A stretch of 64,000 bases of DNA. Source: Nilaparvata lugens. Its lineage: Eukaryota; Arthropoda; Insecta; Hemiptera; Delphacidae. The notes beneath the pieces were generated by a model. That model searched no databases, was not told where the DNA came from, and saw only the letters and a list, made by a program, of their open reading frames with translations. The stretch spans positions 47,971,770 through 48,035,769 of the forward strand of contig NC_052505.1 in assembly GCF_014356525.2 (NCBI RefSeq), given 5' to 3'. The position numbers and the translations under genes are program-made. Shown here one piece after another: positions 11,001-22,473 of the stretch (positions within the stretch are counted from its first letter, which is position 1; each line of letters begins with the position of its first letter).

Positions 11001-12665
11001 CTAACCTACACTATGAATCAAAGTGTCAGAATACAAAGCAGCAAGTGACAATTTTTCAGCCAACCTAGTTGACATCAAATTACAATCAGAGCAAGAATCC
11101 AAAAGAGTGGTTGCTTTAATAAATTCTCCACTAGAAGTTTGAACCAAAACCTCGGCAGTAGGTAACAAAGCGACAGTTGATTGCTGTTGCAAACACAGTG
11201 ACGAGGTGGAGCTCATTGTGACATGAGAGTTCTTCTGAGGCTGTTCTGCATGAGAAACAGCTTGCTTAGTTGTTTCCGCATTCTGAACCATGACGGAATT
11301 CAAAACAGCATTCTTACCCTTGGAGGGAGCAAAAGATTGAGAATGAATAACATTTGAAGTTACCTTATCCTTAGAAGTAGGCTGAGTGTCTCGTGATTGA
11401 GGATACGACCTATGAAGAACAGTGTGGTGACTCTTGCCACAAAGTGTACACGATTTGTCCGAACAAACATGATTGGGTGCGAAAGGCTTGAGGCAATTAT
11501 AACATAACCTTTTGTCACGGACAGCATTCCAACGATCAGTAACCTGCAACTTCAATAATTCATTACAACGATTTGGAAAATGACCAACAGAATTACAAAA
11601 ACTACAAGGTGACATAGAAGAGGTAGTAACCTGCATCCTAGCTTGAACATTCGATGATTTGATTGAACTTCGGCTTGCTATGAGCACCAACCGAGTTGGA
11701 TGTACTTTGCTGTACATTTCCTTGATGATGGTTAGCTGAGCTTGAAGCAACAGCTTCCATGATTTTGCATTGTGATTCCAAAAATTCCAAAATTTATCAA
11801 TGGTGGGAATGTCGTGTATACCAACACTCTTTTCCCATTCTCGAACAGTAGCAGTATCCAACTGCAACAACATTTTGTGCATGTACAATAAGTCCTTGAT
11901 TTGGACTCCAAGTTGAAGCGCTTCGAGCGCGGTAATGTGGGACTTGCAAAAGTCAATGAATGCCCGTAATGATTGCGGACAGTTGCACTTTATGGTAGGC
12001 GGAGATTCAATTGCTGTGACGTGCCTGGCAGCAATTAATCTCTTATTGTCATACCTCTCCCTTAAGAGGTTCCATGCAAGCTGAAAACCATTTTCGTCAG
12101 CTTCAATGTGTTCCACTCTAGCAAGAGCTTCACCACTGAGTGATTGACGAAGATAGAAAAATTTCAATGAGTCATTAATATTATCTTGATTACCAATAAT
12201 ATTGGTAAAAGCACTTGAGAATGCTTGCCATTTTGAAAGCTCCCCATTGAAGCGTGGAAGCGGAATCTGAGGCAACTGAAAATTTGCCAAATGTGAGTTT
12301 TGAGATGTTGGCCGCTGGGAAGCACCAGCAGTGGCCTCATTGTTGCGTTGTCTGCTTTCAAAAGCAGTTAATGCAGCGTTTGCCTTAGAGGTAATGGAGA
12401 TAAACTTATTAAGTATCTCAAAATGAGTTGAAGTGTCTTGTGCTTGCAACTCTGAATTCCATAGCTGTTCATGTATTTTATCATACTTAATTCTAAGTGA
12501 ACCTAGTTCGTTTTTGACAGTCAATAATTGATAATAAGTGGCTTCAGTGTCCACAACATAATCGTTATAGCTGGTTATGAACCAATCTATTTCCTGGTGT
12601 AAATTGTCTCTTGCATTGAAAAGAGCAGAAGGCTCAGGAAGTGAATCTTCCTCATGATCGGACAT
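11001..12665 (-). CDS. BEL/Pao Gag with DUF1759, CCHC knuckles and start of protease
   Basis: A 554-codon frame beginning MSDHEEDS. The N-terminal half is predicted helical, followed by the DUF1759 signature (LPRFNGELSKWQAF, NDSLKFFYLRQSLSGEA, AWNLLRERYDN). Zinc-knuckle cysteines lie near residues 350-366 (CSFC...H...C) and about 385-410 (CYNC...H..C, CTLCG). Near residue 520 the retroviral-type protease motif appears as LLDSCSDCNLM, with a DSC active site in place of the usual DSG, as is common in DUF1758. The frame stops at 11001 but continues in the same frame beyond. Role in the parent element: particle formation and polyprotein cleavage. Confidence 0.9.
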   Translation of the reverse strand: MSDHEEDSLPEPSALFNARDNLHQEIDWFITSYNDYVVDTEATYYQLLTVKNELGSLRIKYDKIHEQLWNSELQAQDTSTHFEILNKFISITSKANAALTAFESRQRNNEATAGASQRPTSQNSHLANFQLPQIPLPRFNGELSKWQAFSSAFTNIIGNQDNINDSLKFFYLRQSLSGEALARVEHIEADENGFQLAWNLLRERYDNKRLIAARHVTAIESPPTIKCNCPQSLRAFIDFCKSHITALEALQLGVQIKDLLYMHKMLLQLDTATVREWEKSVGIHDIPTIDKFWNFWNHNAKSWKLLLQAQLTIIKEMYSKVHPTRLVLIASRSSIKSSNVQARMQVTTSSMSPCSFCNSVGHFPNRCNELLKLQVTDRWNAVRDKRLCYNCLKPFAPNHVCSDKSCTLCGKSHHTVLHRSYPQSRDTQPTSKDKVTSNVIHSQSFAPSKGKNAVLNSVMVQNAETTKQAVSHAEQPQKNSHVTMSSTSSLCLQQQSTVALLPTAEVLVQTSSGEFIKATTLLDSCSDCNLMSTRLAEKLSLAALYSDTLIHSVG

Positions 12666-13292
12666 GCTTAAAAACTAACAGAAAAACCTGAGTGAACGAA
12701 ACGATGCTGCACTGTAGCAATGCGATTGCTGCGCCAATAAGCAACTTTGGGCGCTGGTCCAGTATGCAGAGAGGCACGCCTGTGCGTTTGAGGCAAGTTG
12801 TATCAAGCTTGCTGTGTGGCGAGTCAAGTAGCGAGCTCGCAAGGTGGTGTAGTTTGCCATGTGTTGTTTTCTCAATGCGCAATAGCCGTCTGTGACCAGT
12901 TCAGTGCGGTTCAGTCTCTCAGGGTACAAGATAGTTGATAGCTGGTGCATACACGTCGCAGCATGCTTTGAGTTGCAGCCAGTACTGAAAATTTGAAACA
13001 AGTGTGTGAATGCTTAATATTAAACAATATAAACATACAAAGGTACAATGGAATAAAATATACTCTAGAGTGGGACCTAATCATTGGCGTCAAGCTAGAC
13101 TATTAGGCACACGGTCACTGAAACCCTAAGGTTCAATGGACCAAGAAATGGGTAATAAAAATTAACAATTATCCTAGGTAAACTGGGTCAAAGATGACGG
13201 GCAGGAGGACCAATTTTATCCAATTGGTCCCAATTAACAATATCCTAGGTAGACACTGGGTCAAAGATGACGGGCTGGAGGACCAATTTTTA
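12666..13292 (-). promoter_or_regulatory. BEL/Pao 5' leader with candidate primer-binding site
   Basis: Untranslated leader between the 5' LTR and gag. Within about 8 bases of the LTR edge, in element orientation, is TTGGTCCTCCAGCCCG, whose TGG start suits a tRNA-primed binding site; I cannot name the tRNA. A segment of about 80 bp (CTGGGTCAAAGATGACGGGC onward) is duplicated in tandem at about 13187-13290, so the candidate site is present twice. No host gene is visible. Confidence 0.5.
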
Positions 13293-16230
13293 TGACAGAA
13301 TCCAAGGTCAGGGCAGTGGACTGTGAATGATAGTTGGTATTAATACCTACAAATAAATCTTTGAATTCTGTGCATAAAAATACTGATAGCTTGAAGTGTG
13401 GTAAGTACGCCAATAAAAGACTAAATGAATCAACAAGATAAGATTTAATAACAATAAAATAATAATAGGCAGATGGCCACATACAAAAACAATTGTAAGT
13501 AGGTTGAGTCAAATATCTTGGGATAATTACAACATGATAAAACGTTAGAGAAATACAAAATTTAAATGAAATTAGGTCAATGACATTAATGACCATTGAA
13601 GCCTGACAATAAACGAAAAGGTAATATTAATGATACCTGAAATGAATATAAATTGAGTGCTATAATGAAAGTTATTGCTGTAAGGTTCAATATTAATGAT
13701 TAAAAAATGACAATAAGCTGTAAATAATGCTCAACAAGTAAAATACATAAAAATATATGCGGCATAGGCCTTCAGTGATTTGAATGTCAAGATAGACATC
13801 AATCGAACGATAATTAGGCGTCAGTGGCCTTAGAAAATCACTTGTAAAGCCAAGGGTAGCTGTCAAATCCAATGAAATAGTTGCTACTATTGAATACAAT
13901 TATATAGGCGTCAGTGGCCTTAGTGAATCACTTAAGAGCTAAGGGTAGCTAATAAATACAATGTGAAGATTGTCCAGGTTAAATATAGGCGACATGGGTC
14001 TTCAATGAATTGAGTGTCAAGATAGACATCAATTAGAACGATTAATGGGCGACAGTGGCCTCAGATTGACACTTAAGAGCTAAGGGTAGCTAATAAATAC
14101 AATGTAAAGATTGTCCAGGTTAAATACAGGCGACATCAGCCTTCAATGAATTGAATGTCAAGATAGACATCAATTAGAACGATTAATAGGCGACAGTGGC
14201 CTCAGAAAATCACTTGTAAAGCCAAGGGTAGCTGTCAAATCCAATGAATTAATAGGCGTCGGTGGCCTTAGTGAATTGAATGCCAAGATAGACATCAATA
14301 GAACGATAAATAGGCGTCAGTGGCCTTAGAAAATCACTTGTAAAGCCAAGGGTAGCTGTTAAATACAATGAATTAATAGGCGTCGGTGGCCTCAGTGAAT
14401 TGAATGTCAAGATAGACATTAATAAAACAATAAATAGGCGTCAGTGGCCTTAGATTGACACTTAAGAGCTAAGGGTAGCTAATAAATACAATGAATTAAT
14501 AGGCGTCGGTGGCCTCAGTGAATTGAATGTCAAGATAAACATTAATAAAACAATAAATAGGCGTCAATGGCCTTAGTGAATTGAATGTCAAGACAGACAT
14601 TAATAGATCAATTAATAGGCGTCAGTGGCCTCAGAAAATCACTTGTGAAGCCAAGGGTAGCTGTCAAATACAATGAATTAATAGGCGTTGGTGGCCTCAG
14701 TGAATTGAATGTCAAGATAGACATTAATAAAACGATAATAGGCGTCAGTGGCCTTAGATGACACTTAAGAGCTAAGGGTAGCTAATAAATACAATGAAAG
14801 ATGTCCAGGTTCAGGCGACATGGGCCTTCAATGAATTGAATGTCAAGACAGACATCAATTAGAACGATAAGTAGGCATCAGTGGCCTTAGAAAATCACTT
14901 GTAAAGCCAAGGGTAGCTGTCAAATCCAATGAATTAATAGGCGTCGGTGGCCTTAGTGAATTGAATGTCAAGATAGACATTAATAAAACGATTATGATAC
15001 ATACGTAAATGAAAATTGAATAGAACGATTTACGTAACCTGAATAAAATTTTGAAGAGGAGATGCAGCCAGGCAGACAGGCAATGACTCCGCAATACCCA
15101 CAGGAACAGGACATCAGCAAGCGATGATGTGATCTGGCCATGCGATGACAAGCGTGGAAGCGTCCATCACAGCAGGCAAATCCCCCAGTGGAAATGAGAA
15201 CAGGAGCAGAATTCCAAACGAATAATCTGACCTTCAAGTTGTGGAATTTTTAGATTGATTTCCAAACGGTAGAGATGATGAACTTGAAAGTTTGAGTTTC
15301 ACGAGGTGAAGCCAAATGTAGAAGAATGGCAATTGAAGCCTACATGAGGTTGTAATTTTTGACAAAGTTTATCAGAGTAATATGCGAAGCAATCGATGAA
15401 TAATTGAATCACAATTGAAGAATAGAACAAACAAATTAATTTGAAGAATAATTCACTTTTAAAAACGTTCTGTAGATCTGATGAATAGCAAAAAAACGCA
15501 CACACGAGGTTGCAATTTTGATAAAGTTTATCAGAGTAAATGAGTGAAGAAATCGATGAATAATTGAATCACAATTGAAGAATAGAATAAATGAATTAAT
15601 TTGCAGAAGTAATTCACACTTTAAAAACGTTCTGTAGATCAAATAAATAGCGATGAACGCCGACACGAGGTTGCAATTTTTGACAAAGTTTATCAAAGGT
15701 TTATCAGAGTAAATATGCGAAGCAATCGATGAATAATTGAATCACAATTGAAGAATAGAACAAACAAATTAATTTGAAGAATAACTCACTTTTAAAAACG
15801 TTTCGTAGGTCCGATGAAAATGGATAAAAGGTTTAGACCGAAGGCGTAAATGCACCATCGACTAAGAACCATTGCAAAAGACACGGAAACCGCTAATGTT
15901 GGTCAGAAAAAGGAAGATGCCGGATGTGTTTGAAATGTAGGTAGAACGTTTGCAAACGTTTGGTGAAAAAGTAACAAATATCTAGAAAGTAAGATGCCTA
16001 AAGACAAAATAAATTCCAAAAAAATCGAATAGTATAAATATTAAAATTGAAACAGCAAAATAACACGACTAAAAGTATAGAAAACCAACTTGATTAGAGC
16101 AGTGGCAAAGAACCGTGAGTGTGACATCACTGGTCAGCGCAGACAGACAAAATGACGACATGATGACTACGTAGTAGCAGAACGAGTAACAAGTGGAACC
16201 GTTCCAATAAATGCTTTGTCAGATTTTACA
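13293..16230 (-). repeat. 5' LTR of the BEL/Pao element (2938 bp)
   Basis: Partner of 6802-9395, with the same TG...CA ends and followed directly by the GTTGG duplication at 16231. It carries the same minisatellite (about 13760-14990). It also has two further copies of a block of about 160 bp containing TTTATCAGAGTAA and AAAACGTTCTGTAGAT (three copies at about 15348-15488, 15507-15653 and 15667-15830), which is single in the other LTR. Confidence 0.92.
13760..14990. repeat. Minisatellite inside the 5' LTR
   Basis: Same array as at 7265-8490, with units headed GGCGTCAGTGGCCTTAG or GGCGTCGGTGGCCTCAG. Unit order is essentially collinear with the other LTR, so the array predates this insertion; later differences are small indels. 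Confidence 0.9.
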
Positions 16231-17001
16231 GTTGGAAAAATTTGTAACCGACAATATACAACAGGCAGCATGGTGTAATACTCCATAAGCAAGTAGAAGA
16301 AGAACAACTGGAAATAACTACCCAAGTGAAATAAGAGAAATGATTGCGGAGAAAAGAAGAGCTAGAAGAAAGTGGCAACAATCACGTTCTCCCCAAGATA
16401 AGAGATTGCTGAATAATCTAACTCAAGAGCTGAAAAGAGAGATACAATCTATTAAAAATGAATCGATCAACGGTTACTTGCGCAACTTAACAGGAGGAAA
16501 AAACACTAATTACTCGCTCTGGAAGGCATCTAGGAAAATGAAAACACCTATTCAACAAGCTCCTCCTATCAGAAAGCAAAAAAAAGAATGGGCCAGAAAC
16601 AATGAAGAATAAGCACAGACATTCGCAGATCATCTTGTTAAAGTTTTCCAGCCAAATAATGGACCACAGGAACAAGATTTAGAAACTGATGAAAATTTTA
16701 TGCAAGAGAATCAAGAAATTCTATGTGTCTCGGTGGAAGAAGTTAAAAAGGAAATTAAGCTTATCAATACAAAGAAAACTCCAGGATTTGATTTGATAAC
16801 TGGCTTAGTCCTAAAGCATCTGCCAAGGAAAGCACTCATCAAGTTAACAAACATACTAAATGCTTCATTTAGACTTAGATTTGTACCAGGAATCTGGAAA
16901 GTAGCTGAAGTTATAATGCTGCTCAAGCCATGAAAAGAACCACATGAAGTAACTTCATATAGGCCGATTTCATTGTTACCTGTTGTTAAAACTATTCTCC
17001 A
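16231..17001 (+). pseudogene. Jockey-like LINE ORF2 fragment, right part
   Basis: Encodes, with in-frame stops, the linker and start of a non-LTR reverse transcriptase: YPSEIREMIAEKRRARRKWQ, then LTGGKNTNYSLWKASRK, VKKEIKLINTKKTPGFDLIT and YRPISLLPVVKT. The KTPGFD and YRPISLL blocks are RT motifs of Jockey-type elements. The frame ends abruptly at about 17001, before the catalytic YADD-type motif. It is interrupted upstream by the BEL/Pao insertion and is the host sequence of that insertion. Confidence 0.88.
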
Positions 17002-18399
17002 TCTTCAAACAATCCCTTTTATGATTTTTGATTTTGAATTGTCATGTTCTCTGCACGGTAGTCATTAGTTTGTATCTTTGTCGCTGGAGCGCTAGTGGTC
17101 CACTGCCGACCTGATACTGGGCATTTCTCTGCATATTATACTTATCTTTGTTTTAGTTTTTGGATATGTTCTGAAGCCTTTGTCATTTTATTATTGTATT
17201 TGTCAATTTGTTGTTCGGCTTCCGGATATTTTTGCATATTTTTAAACATCAATTTTATTGGTGATTTCTTGATCGAGGTAGCACTTGCATGCTACCCATT
17301 TCCTTCTTGTTGTTCATAATTTTCATGTCTGGCATCAACTTTGTGTGTGTCTCCAATTATTCTGCTTCATACGTGAAAATAGTCTTCACCTCGCCCTGTT
17401 TGCTTGTTTTATTTGTTGGAGACATTTCATCGGTTCTTTGGAGCCATCAACCTTAAAATTCGGACAATTAGTTCATTTGTTATCTCAATTCCAACTTTTC
17501 AACGTGTTCGTGAACTCTTGTGTGTGTATCTATACACCTTCTTGTACAATTTGTAAGTTACATTTGAACTCTCATCTCTCATGAAAATTTCACCTCGCCC
17601 TGTTTGTTTATTTCAATTGTTGGATAATCTCGACTGGTTCTGTGGAACTATTATTAGTTTTTCAAGATTTGAACACTTGTTTCAGTTTACATATTTTCAT
17701 TTCCACCATGGCATTCTCAAAATGGCTGCTTGTGTGCGTCACCGTGTCTTTCTACAAGTTTAAATTTGTTTTACATATTGCAGACTCTTGTTTCACATCG
17801 AGTGCTAACTTTGTTAGTAATTCTTTATTTGCAACTTTGGGACTGAAAGTTTTACCCATCATTCATTCTATTGATAATTATCGTAATATATTGCCAATCT
17901 CACTGATTAGTGTGACTCTCAATTATTGTGAATTGCATTTTACAAGTATTGCAACTGATATTTCCAAAACTTGGGAAATATTTCCTCTGAAGCATTGATT
18001 GTTACTAACCCTCTGATCATGGTTTAAGCGAATGCTATTATTTGTATGCAACTAAATTTGCCACAGGTGTCTGGCTAATTCTCAGTTTATATGGCTCTAA
18101 TTATGTAGGTAACCGAATAGTAAGTACCAAAGAACCTAACCTCAAAAAATTATTATTTTATATTATTAAATAAATAGCAATAATATTTCCCTTTTCATTT
18201 AGCTGTTCAAACTGTAGCCTGGATAACTGTTATTATCTAATCTTGAGTTTGTTGACATAGTATCTAGCGATAGCAATACAGCTGTTTGCTTGATACCTAT
18301 AATTTCTTTCCATTCAATGATTTTGATAACTATTCAAAATATATTCTTACAACATTTATAAAGATCACAGGACAAAGCAACATAATAATCTATACTATA
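17002..18399. other. No gene recognised; pyrimidine-rich stretch
   Basis: T-rich sequence with several open frames of 60-118 codons on the + strand that look unlike any family I know. A block starting TTCACCTCGCCCTGTTTG appears twice (about 17388 and 17586), with related flanks, so part of the region is an imperfect duplication of about 200 bp. This could be the untranslated part of an unidentified retroelement. Confidence 0.4.
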
Positions 18400-18740
18400 A
18401 TAAAGGAAAGAACTGGCTTATATACGTAAGGGATTGGAAAATTATGTTTGACACATTATCACATCTTAACTACTGGACTGATTAACTTGACCAGTAGTTA
18501 AGATGGACTAACTACTTGATTAACTTGAAATTTTGTATATAGATTCTTAATTAACCAAAGATGGTTATAGGCCTATTTTCGATTCTTCAAGATTTGATTA
18601 CATCAAGTTTTCAATTTTTCAAGTTTCCAATCTGTCATGCTTCCAGCTGTTGTATGGAAGCAGCTGAACATTTCTTTTAAAAGAAGAATTAGAAGATAGG
18701 TATGATTGTGGTCCTATTCAAATAATAAAACCCGGTTTTC
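18400..18740. repeat. Dispersed repeat, copy 1 (Helitron/SINE-like)
   Basis: The block containing GAACTGGCTTATATACGTA, ATTATGTTTGACACAT and TTAACTTGAAATTTTG recurs in the same orientation at about 29025-29260. In this copy a short inverted duplicate of TTAACTACTGG has expanded the middle. There is no coding frame. Confidence 0.7.
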
Positions 18741-18814
18741 TGTCGCACCAAAATTTTTTCCGCCATTTTGAGTCCAACTTATAGATGATATCTCAAACCT
18801 TTCAAAAGTTATTC

Positions 18815-19083
18815 TCATTCAAAGATACTGATTTATTGATTCTTTATCACAAATTACAATGTATTGCCAGGACTTGCAAGACCCATTGCATACTAGCACT
18901 ACATTATAATGAAAAAAAATGAACTATTAACATATTCAGAACAGAAAATAAATATGTAGATGAGTGGATAACTTTTAGAAACAAAGAGTAGAACCTTTTT
19001 TGTTATACAGAATAGAAATGAGAATACACCTGAAATTCTATCAATACTAAGTAAATAAAATTACTCAAATTTTCTCAACAGAT

Positions 19084-19117
<34 letters not shown>

Positions 19118-20949
19118 GCACACACGCGTGCGCGCATGCTCAAGGAAAACCCAACACAAAAAAATATTGAAATAAAATACTGTAGAGAAGAAAAAAGAAA
19201 AAAAAACTACTCGTTGCCCTCCAAAAGTAATTTGAAAAGTCTCCTTTTGAAAACGCTTAGTAAAACAGAAAAAATGACATGATCAGGAATAGCATTCCAA
19301 AGTCTTGCAGCTGTGACCACAAATGAAAATTTGTATCTTACACAAATGAGATCTCGTGTTGCGATCTGGATTGACATCAACAAGACGGATGAAATCATCT
19401 GCTAGATAAGTAGGGCCCTCCCTCATGACCAGAATTTTATATACTTGACAAAGAAGAAAATACTGTCTACACTTATCCAATTTGAGCCAACCCAAATGGA
19501 GTGATTCGCGAGAAACGCCTAGCATCAAATATGAACCTGACTGCATAGTTCAATGAGCGTTCATTCAACTCATTTGTTATGTTGTTATAAGAGATGCAGC
19601 AATAATCAAAGAATGGAATTATCAAGGACATGACAAGGGTAGTGCGAACAGCTCTGGGCAAAAATCTTCTTATCCTTTTAAGTTGATGCATTCCTCCCAA
19701 AAACTTTATTACAAACATGAGTAACTTGTTCCCACCAGCTCAATGGGCAATCAATTAATAAGCCAAGTACTCTGACACTGGAACAGTAAGGAATATTAGT
19801 ATCATTTATGGTCACTGGGGGTGCACTAGGGACGTCCAATTGGTTCAACAGCCTAGGATGTCCAATGACAATACTTCGGGTTTTTGAAGGGTTAAGCATC
19901 AACCTATGAGCAGAAGTCCACTCAACAAGCAATGCTATATCATTGTTCACTTGATCAATGACATGTGTGAACTGTGATTTTTGAAAATAGGAATAAATTA
20001 TCAGGTCGTTAGCAAATAGATGATAAGAGGTATTGTTGAGAATCATTGGAGTATTATTAATATAAATTGAAAATAGAAGAGGACCTAACACCGAGCCTTG
20101 TGGGACTCCTTGATTGATAATACACCAAGAGGAGACGTCACCAGCTGTCCCCACCACAGCCTGAGATCGACCCACCAGGTAAGATTTGAACCATGCCAAT
20201 GTAGAGAGAGAAAAAATGCATTGATTTTTCAGTATAAGATGATTTACATTATCGAAAACTTTGCTGAAATCAAACTGTACCAAAAGAGTACCAGCAGTCA
20301 ACTTCTTGTCCAGTGCAGCCCGAATGTCATCAGTTATCTTAATCAAAGCAGTGCTTGTACTATGATGAGGTCTGAATCCAGATTGAAACTTGGCAAAGAA
20401 ATTGAAACGAGACAGATATTCAACCACCAGCCTATGAACTATCTTCTCATGTGCTTTGGATATCGAACAGAGAATATTGATTGGGCAGAAATCATTGGGA
20501 GCTGATGCATTTTTAGTTTTAGGGATAGGCTTGATCAATGAACACTTCCATAAGTCAGGAAAAACACTCGACTGCAGAGAAAAGTTAAAGATGTGGGTAA
20601 TTGTGGGAAGCAGAATAGGAAGTAGCTTTTTGTAGAAAAGGATCAGAATACCATCCACCCCTTTAATGTTTTTATTTGCATTGAGGATAATATGAGATAC
20701 TTCTGCCGGTAAACATATGAGAAAAAGAATGGTTCATCTGGAAGGACATGGAGAAACTGGTTGATTAATTGGTTTTATGCTATCTCCTCATTATTAATAG
20801 GGGTAGTTGGGTTGATGGGTTCAACAAAATAATCATTCAATTCATCTAGTGGGAGATCAATGCTAATATTTTGCTTCTTATTCCGATGAGCACCCAGACA
20901 ACAGACATTATCCCATAGAAAAGAGGTAGACAAAATTAGGTTCACTAAC
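18815..20949 (-). pseudogene. Non-LTR retrotransposon reverse transcriptase and 3' end
   Basis: The main frame at 20658-19678 covers most of an RT domain: FPDLWKCSLIKPIPK, CPINILCSISKAHEKI, LVQFDFSKVFDNVNH, GVPQGSVLGPLLFSIYIN, then the active-site block read as FANDLIIYS and HRLMLNPSKT. The catalytic second residue should be Asp (FADD); here it is Asn, which would inactivate the enzyme. The C-terminal part continues in shifted frames at 19718-19473, 19546-19283 and 19398-19207. A 3' UTR with AATAAA runs to about 18815. It belongs with the endonuclease at 24763-25377, from which it is separated by the inserted Penelope-like element. Confidence 0.9.
19083..19139. repeat. CA microsatellite
   Basis: ATAC/CACA repeat followed by CACACGCACACACGCG within the 3' UTR of the LINE. 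It is a simple repeat, not a coding or regulatory feature. Confidence 0.9.
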
Positions 20950-20961
20950 AAATACCAGATC
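20950..20961. repeat. Target-site duplication, left copy
   Basis: AAATACCAGATC, identical to 24751-24762. The pair bounds the Penelope-like insertion. In the uninterrupted LINE only one copy would be present, in the codons after the endonuclease (LLDLVF). Confidence 0.9.
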
Positions 20962-21472
20962 TTTTTTTTTGTGTAGTTGAGAAGTTGATATTGTGGTAAT
21001 TCTTCATATTAAATGGAAAAGACTGAGAAATTGTCGAAAAACCACTGACTTATTGATAATTAGAAAGACCAGTTTCAGTTATTACACCATTGTCAATCTC
21101 TGATAAACTAAAACTAAATACAAGAGCAGCAGAATTCATACTAGTAGGAGAGTACTGCTATTGGTCAAGGGCATGAACGCCTGCCATTGGCCCAGCTAGA
21201 CAGTCTCCTCCCACTCAACAGTGTGACAAAATGCCAGCTTAAGCAACAGAATCGCCATGATAACAAAATTTACTTTCAGTACAAAATAAGAACCAAGAAA
21301 ACAAGTGTGAAAGATAATAAAACAAATATGTAAATGGAAAAAATATTGACTAATGTATGCTTACAATTTTATGATAAAACTAAATTCTTAGTGTTGTATT
21401 GGTTGAAATGAATCTGGTCATTTAAACTATACTGGGAATTTTCCTTAATTACTCTTGTTATTTCTAAAGCCT

Positions 21473-21978
21473 CTAGAATACAGTATTCAAAGATCTGCCT
21501 TTGCTATTAAAATGCAGAAACTCAACATTCTCCTTAACTGTGAACTTGTGATTATTTGTTATCAAATGTTCTGCAAAGTTAGATTCCCCATTTTGTTTAT
21601 TCCAATCTCTGATATGTTCTTTAATTCTACTTTTGAAACTTCTACCAGTTTGACACACATAACATAGACCATGCTATTGAAAGCAGCAAGTTTGTGAGAA
21701 ATAGGATGACAAGAATGAAGAGGAATGATAACATCAGTATGGGTTGGTTTTCTGAAAATAGAAAACTTGTGAAAACCAGTGCCATGATCTATTCTTAAAT
21801 CTAGAAATTTCAATACACAATCCTGTTCTACCTCTACAGTGAATTTTATACTCTGATGTAATCCATTCAGATAGAAAAGAAAATTGTGTAGTTGTCTGTT
21901 ACTTCCTTTCCATAAGCAAATAATATCATCAACATATTGAAACCAGTAAACAATTTTATCTTTGAAATGACCATTCAT
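21473..21978 (-). pseudogene. Penelope RT C-terminal half and truncated GIY-YIG domain
   Basis: The frame at 21978-21562 opens with YWFQYVDDIICLWKG, containing the YVDD catalytic motif, then CVLKFLDLRIDHGTGFHKFS and FRKPTHTDV, the usual end of a Penelope RT. Compared with the + strand copy, about 370 bp are deleted after FNSMVY. The remaining QTGRSFKSRIKEH and EHLITNNHKF of the GIY-YIG endonuclease lie in another frame at 21658-21473. The GIY-YIG core tyrosines are therefore lost from this arm. Confidence 0.85.
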
Positions 21979-22447
21979 TGCTGTTTTTCTTTTTTCTTTT
22001 CCTTTAAAAATAGAAATTCTCAGTTTCTATTATTCTTTATTTTTCTTCTTGATAATAATTTCATTTTTTTTTTGGTCATTGGGTTTTTAACACTGCATGG
22101 GCACTCTTTATAACACTGCATAAGGGCTTATCTTATTTTAACTCCTGAGCGCGGACGAAAATTTTATATTTTTTTGCGCTCAGTAAAATTTGTCAAATCA
22201 TTTTTTAAATTATAAGTATTATTGTATACATTTATATATATATACTTTCCCATTTATACATTCTTGATAAACTAAGCTCATGTTATATGATTAATTCTAT
22301 TTCATTTTTTTGTTTATTAAGGAATTTTCCGATTATATTTTCTGTGATGTATACTATTTTCTTTGAAATTGTAATTGTTTTGATTGACAAAATAAATTTG
22401 AATTTGAATTTGAATTTGAATTTGAATTTGAAATTTGAATTTGAATT
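21976..22447 (+). mobile_element. 5'-truncated LINE 3' fragment inside the Penelope RT
   Basis: A 472-bp non-coding insert ending in AATAAA and a (TTTGAA)n tail, flanked by the 8-bp duplication TGACCATT (21968-21975 and 22448-22455). It splits the Penelope RT between MGSPLSPFLAELFMDK and YWFQYVDD. The structure is that of a 5'-truncated non-LTR retrotransposon copied by target-primed reverse transcription. Confidence 0.85.
22390..22447. repeat. GAATTT hexanucleotide tail
   Basis: About nine GAATTT units with one extra A. They form the 3' tail of the inserted LINE fragment rather than an independent microsatellite. Confidence 0.9.
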
Positions 22448-22473
22448 TGACCATTTTCCATAATTCTACTTTC

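Larger units (their letters stand above)
6802..16230 (-). mobile_element. BEL/Pao LTR retrotransposon, complete ends but defective
   Basis: A 9.4-kb element on the - strand bounded by two direct LTRs (6802-9395 and 13293-16230), each TG...CA in element orientation, and flanked by a perfect 5-bp duplication GTTGG (6797-6801, 16231-16235). The interior carries a gag and aspartic-protease frame of the DUF1759/DUF1758 type, the RNase H end/integrase N-terminal region, an integrase fragment and a DUF5641-like tail. That order is diagnostic of BEL/Pao. The reverse transcriptase is absent, and stops and frameshifts break the rest, so it cannot be autonomous. It sits inside a Jockey-like LINE. Confidence 0.93.

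Noticed and set aside
17095..17998. Several + strand open frames of 60-118 codons with hydrophobic stretches
   Set aside because: They arise from T-rich sequence, overlap one another in different frames and match no family or splice pattern.
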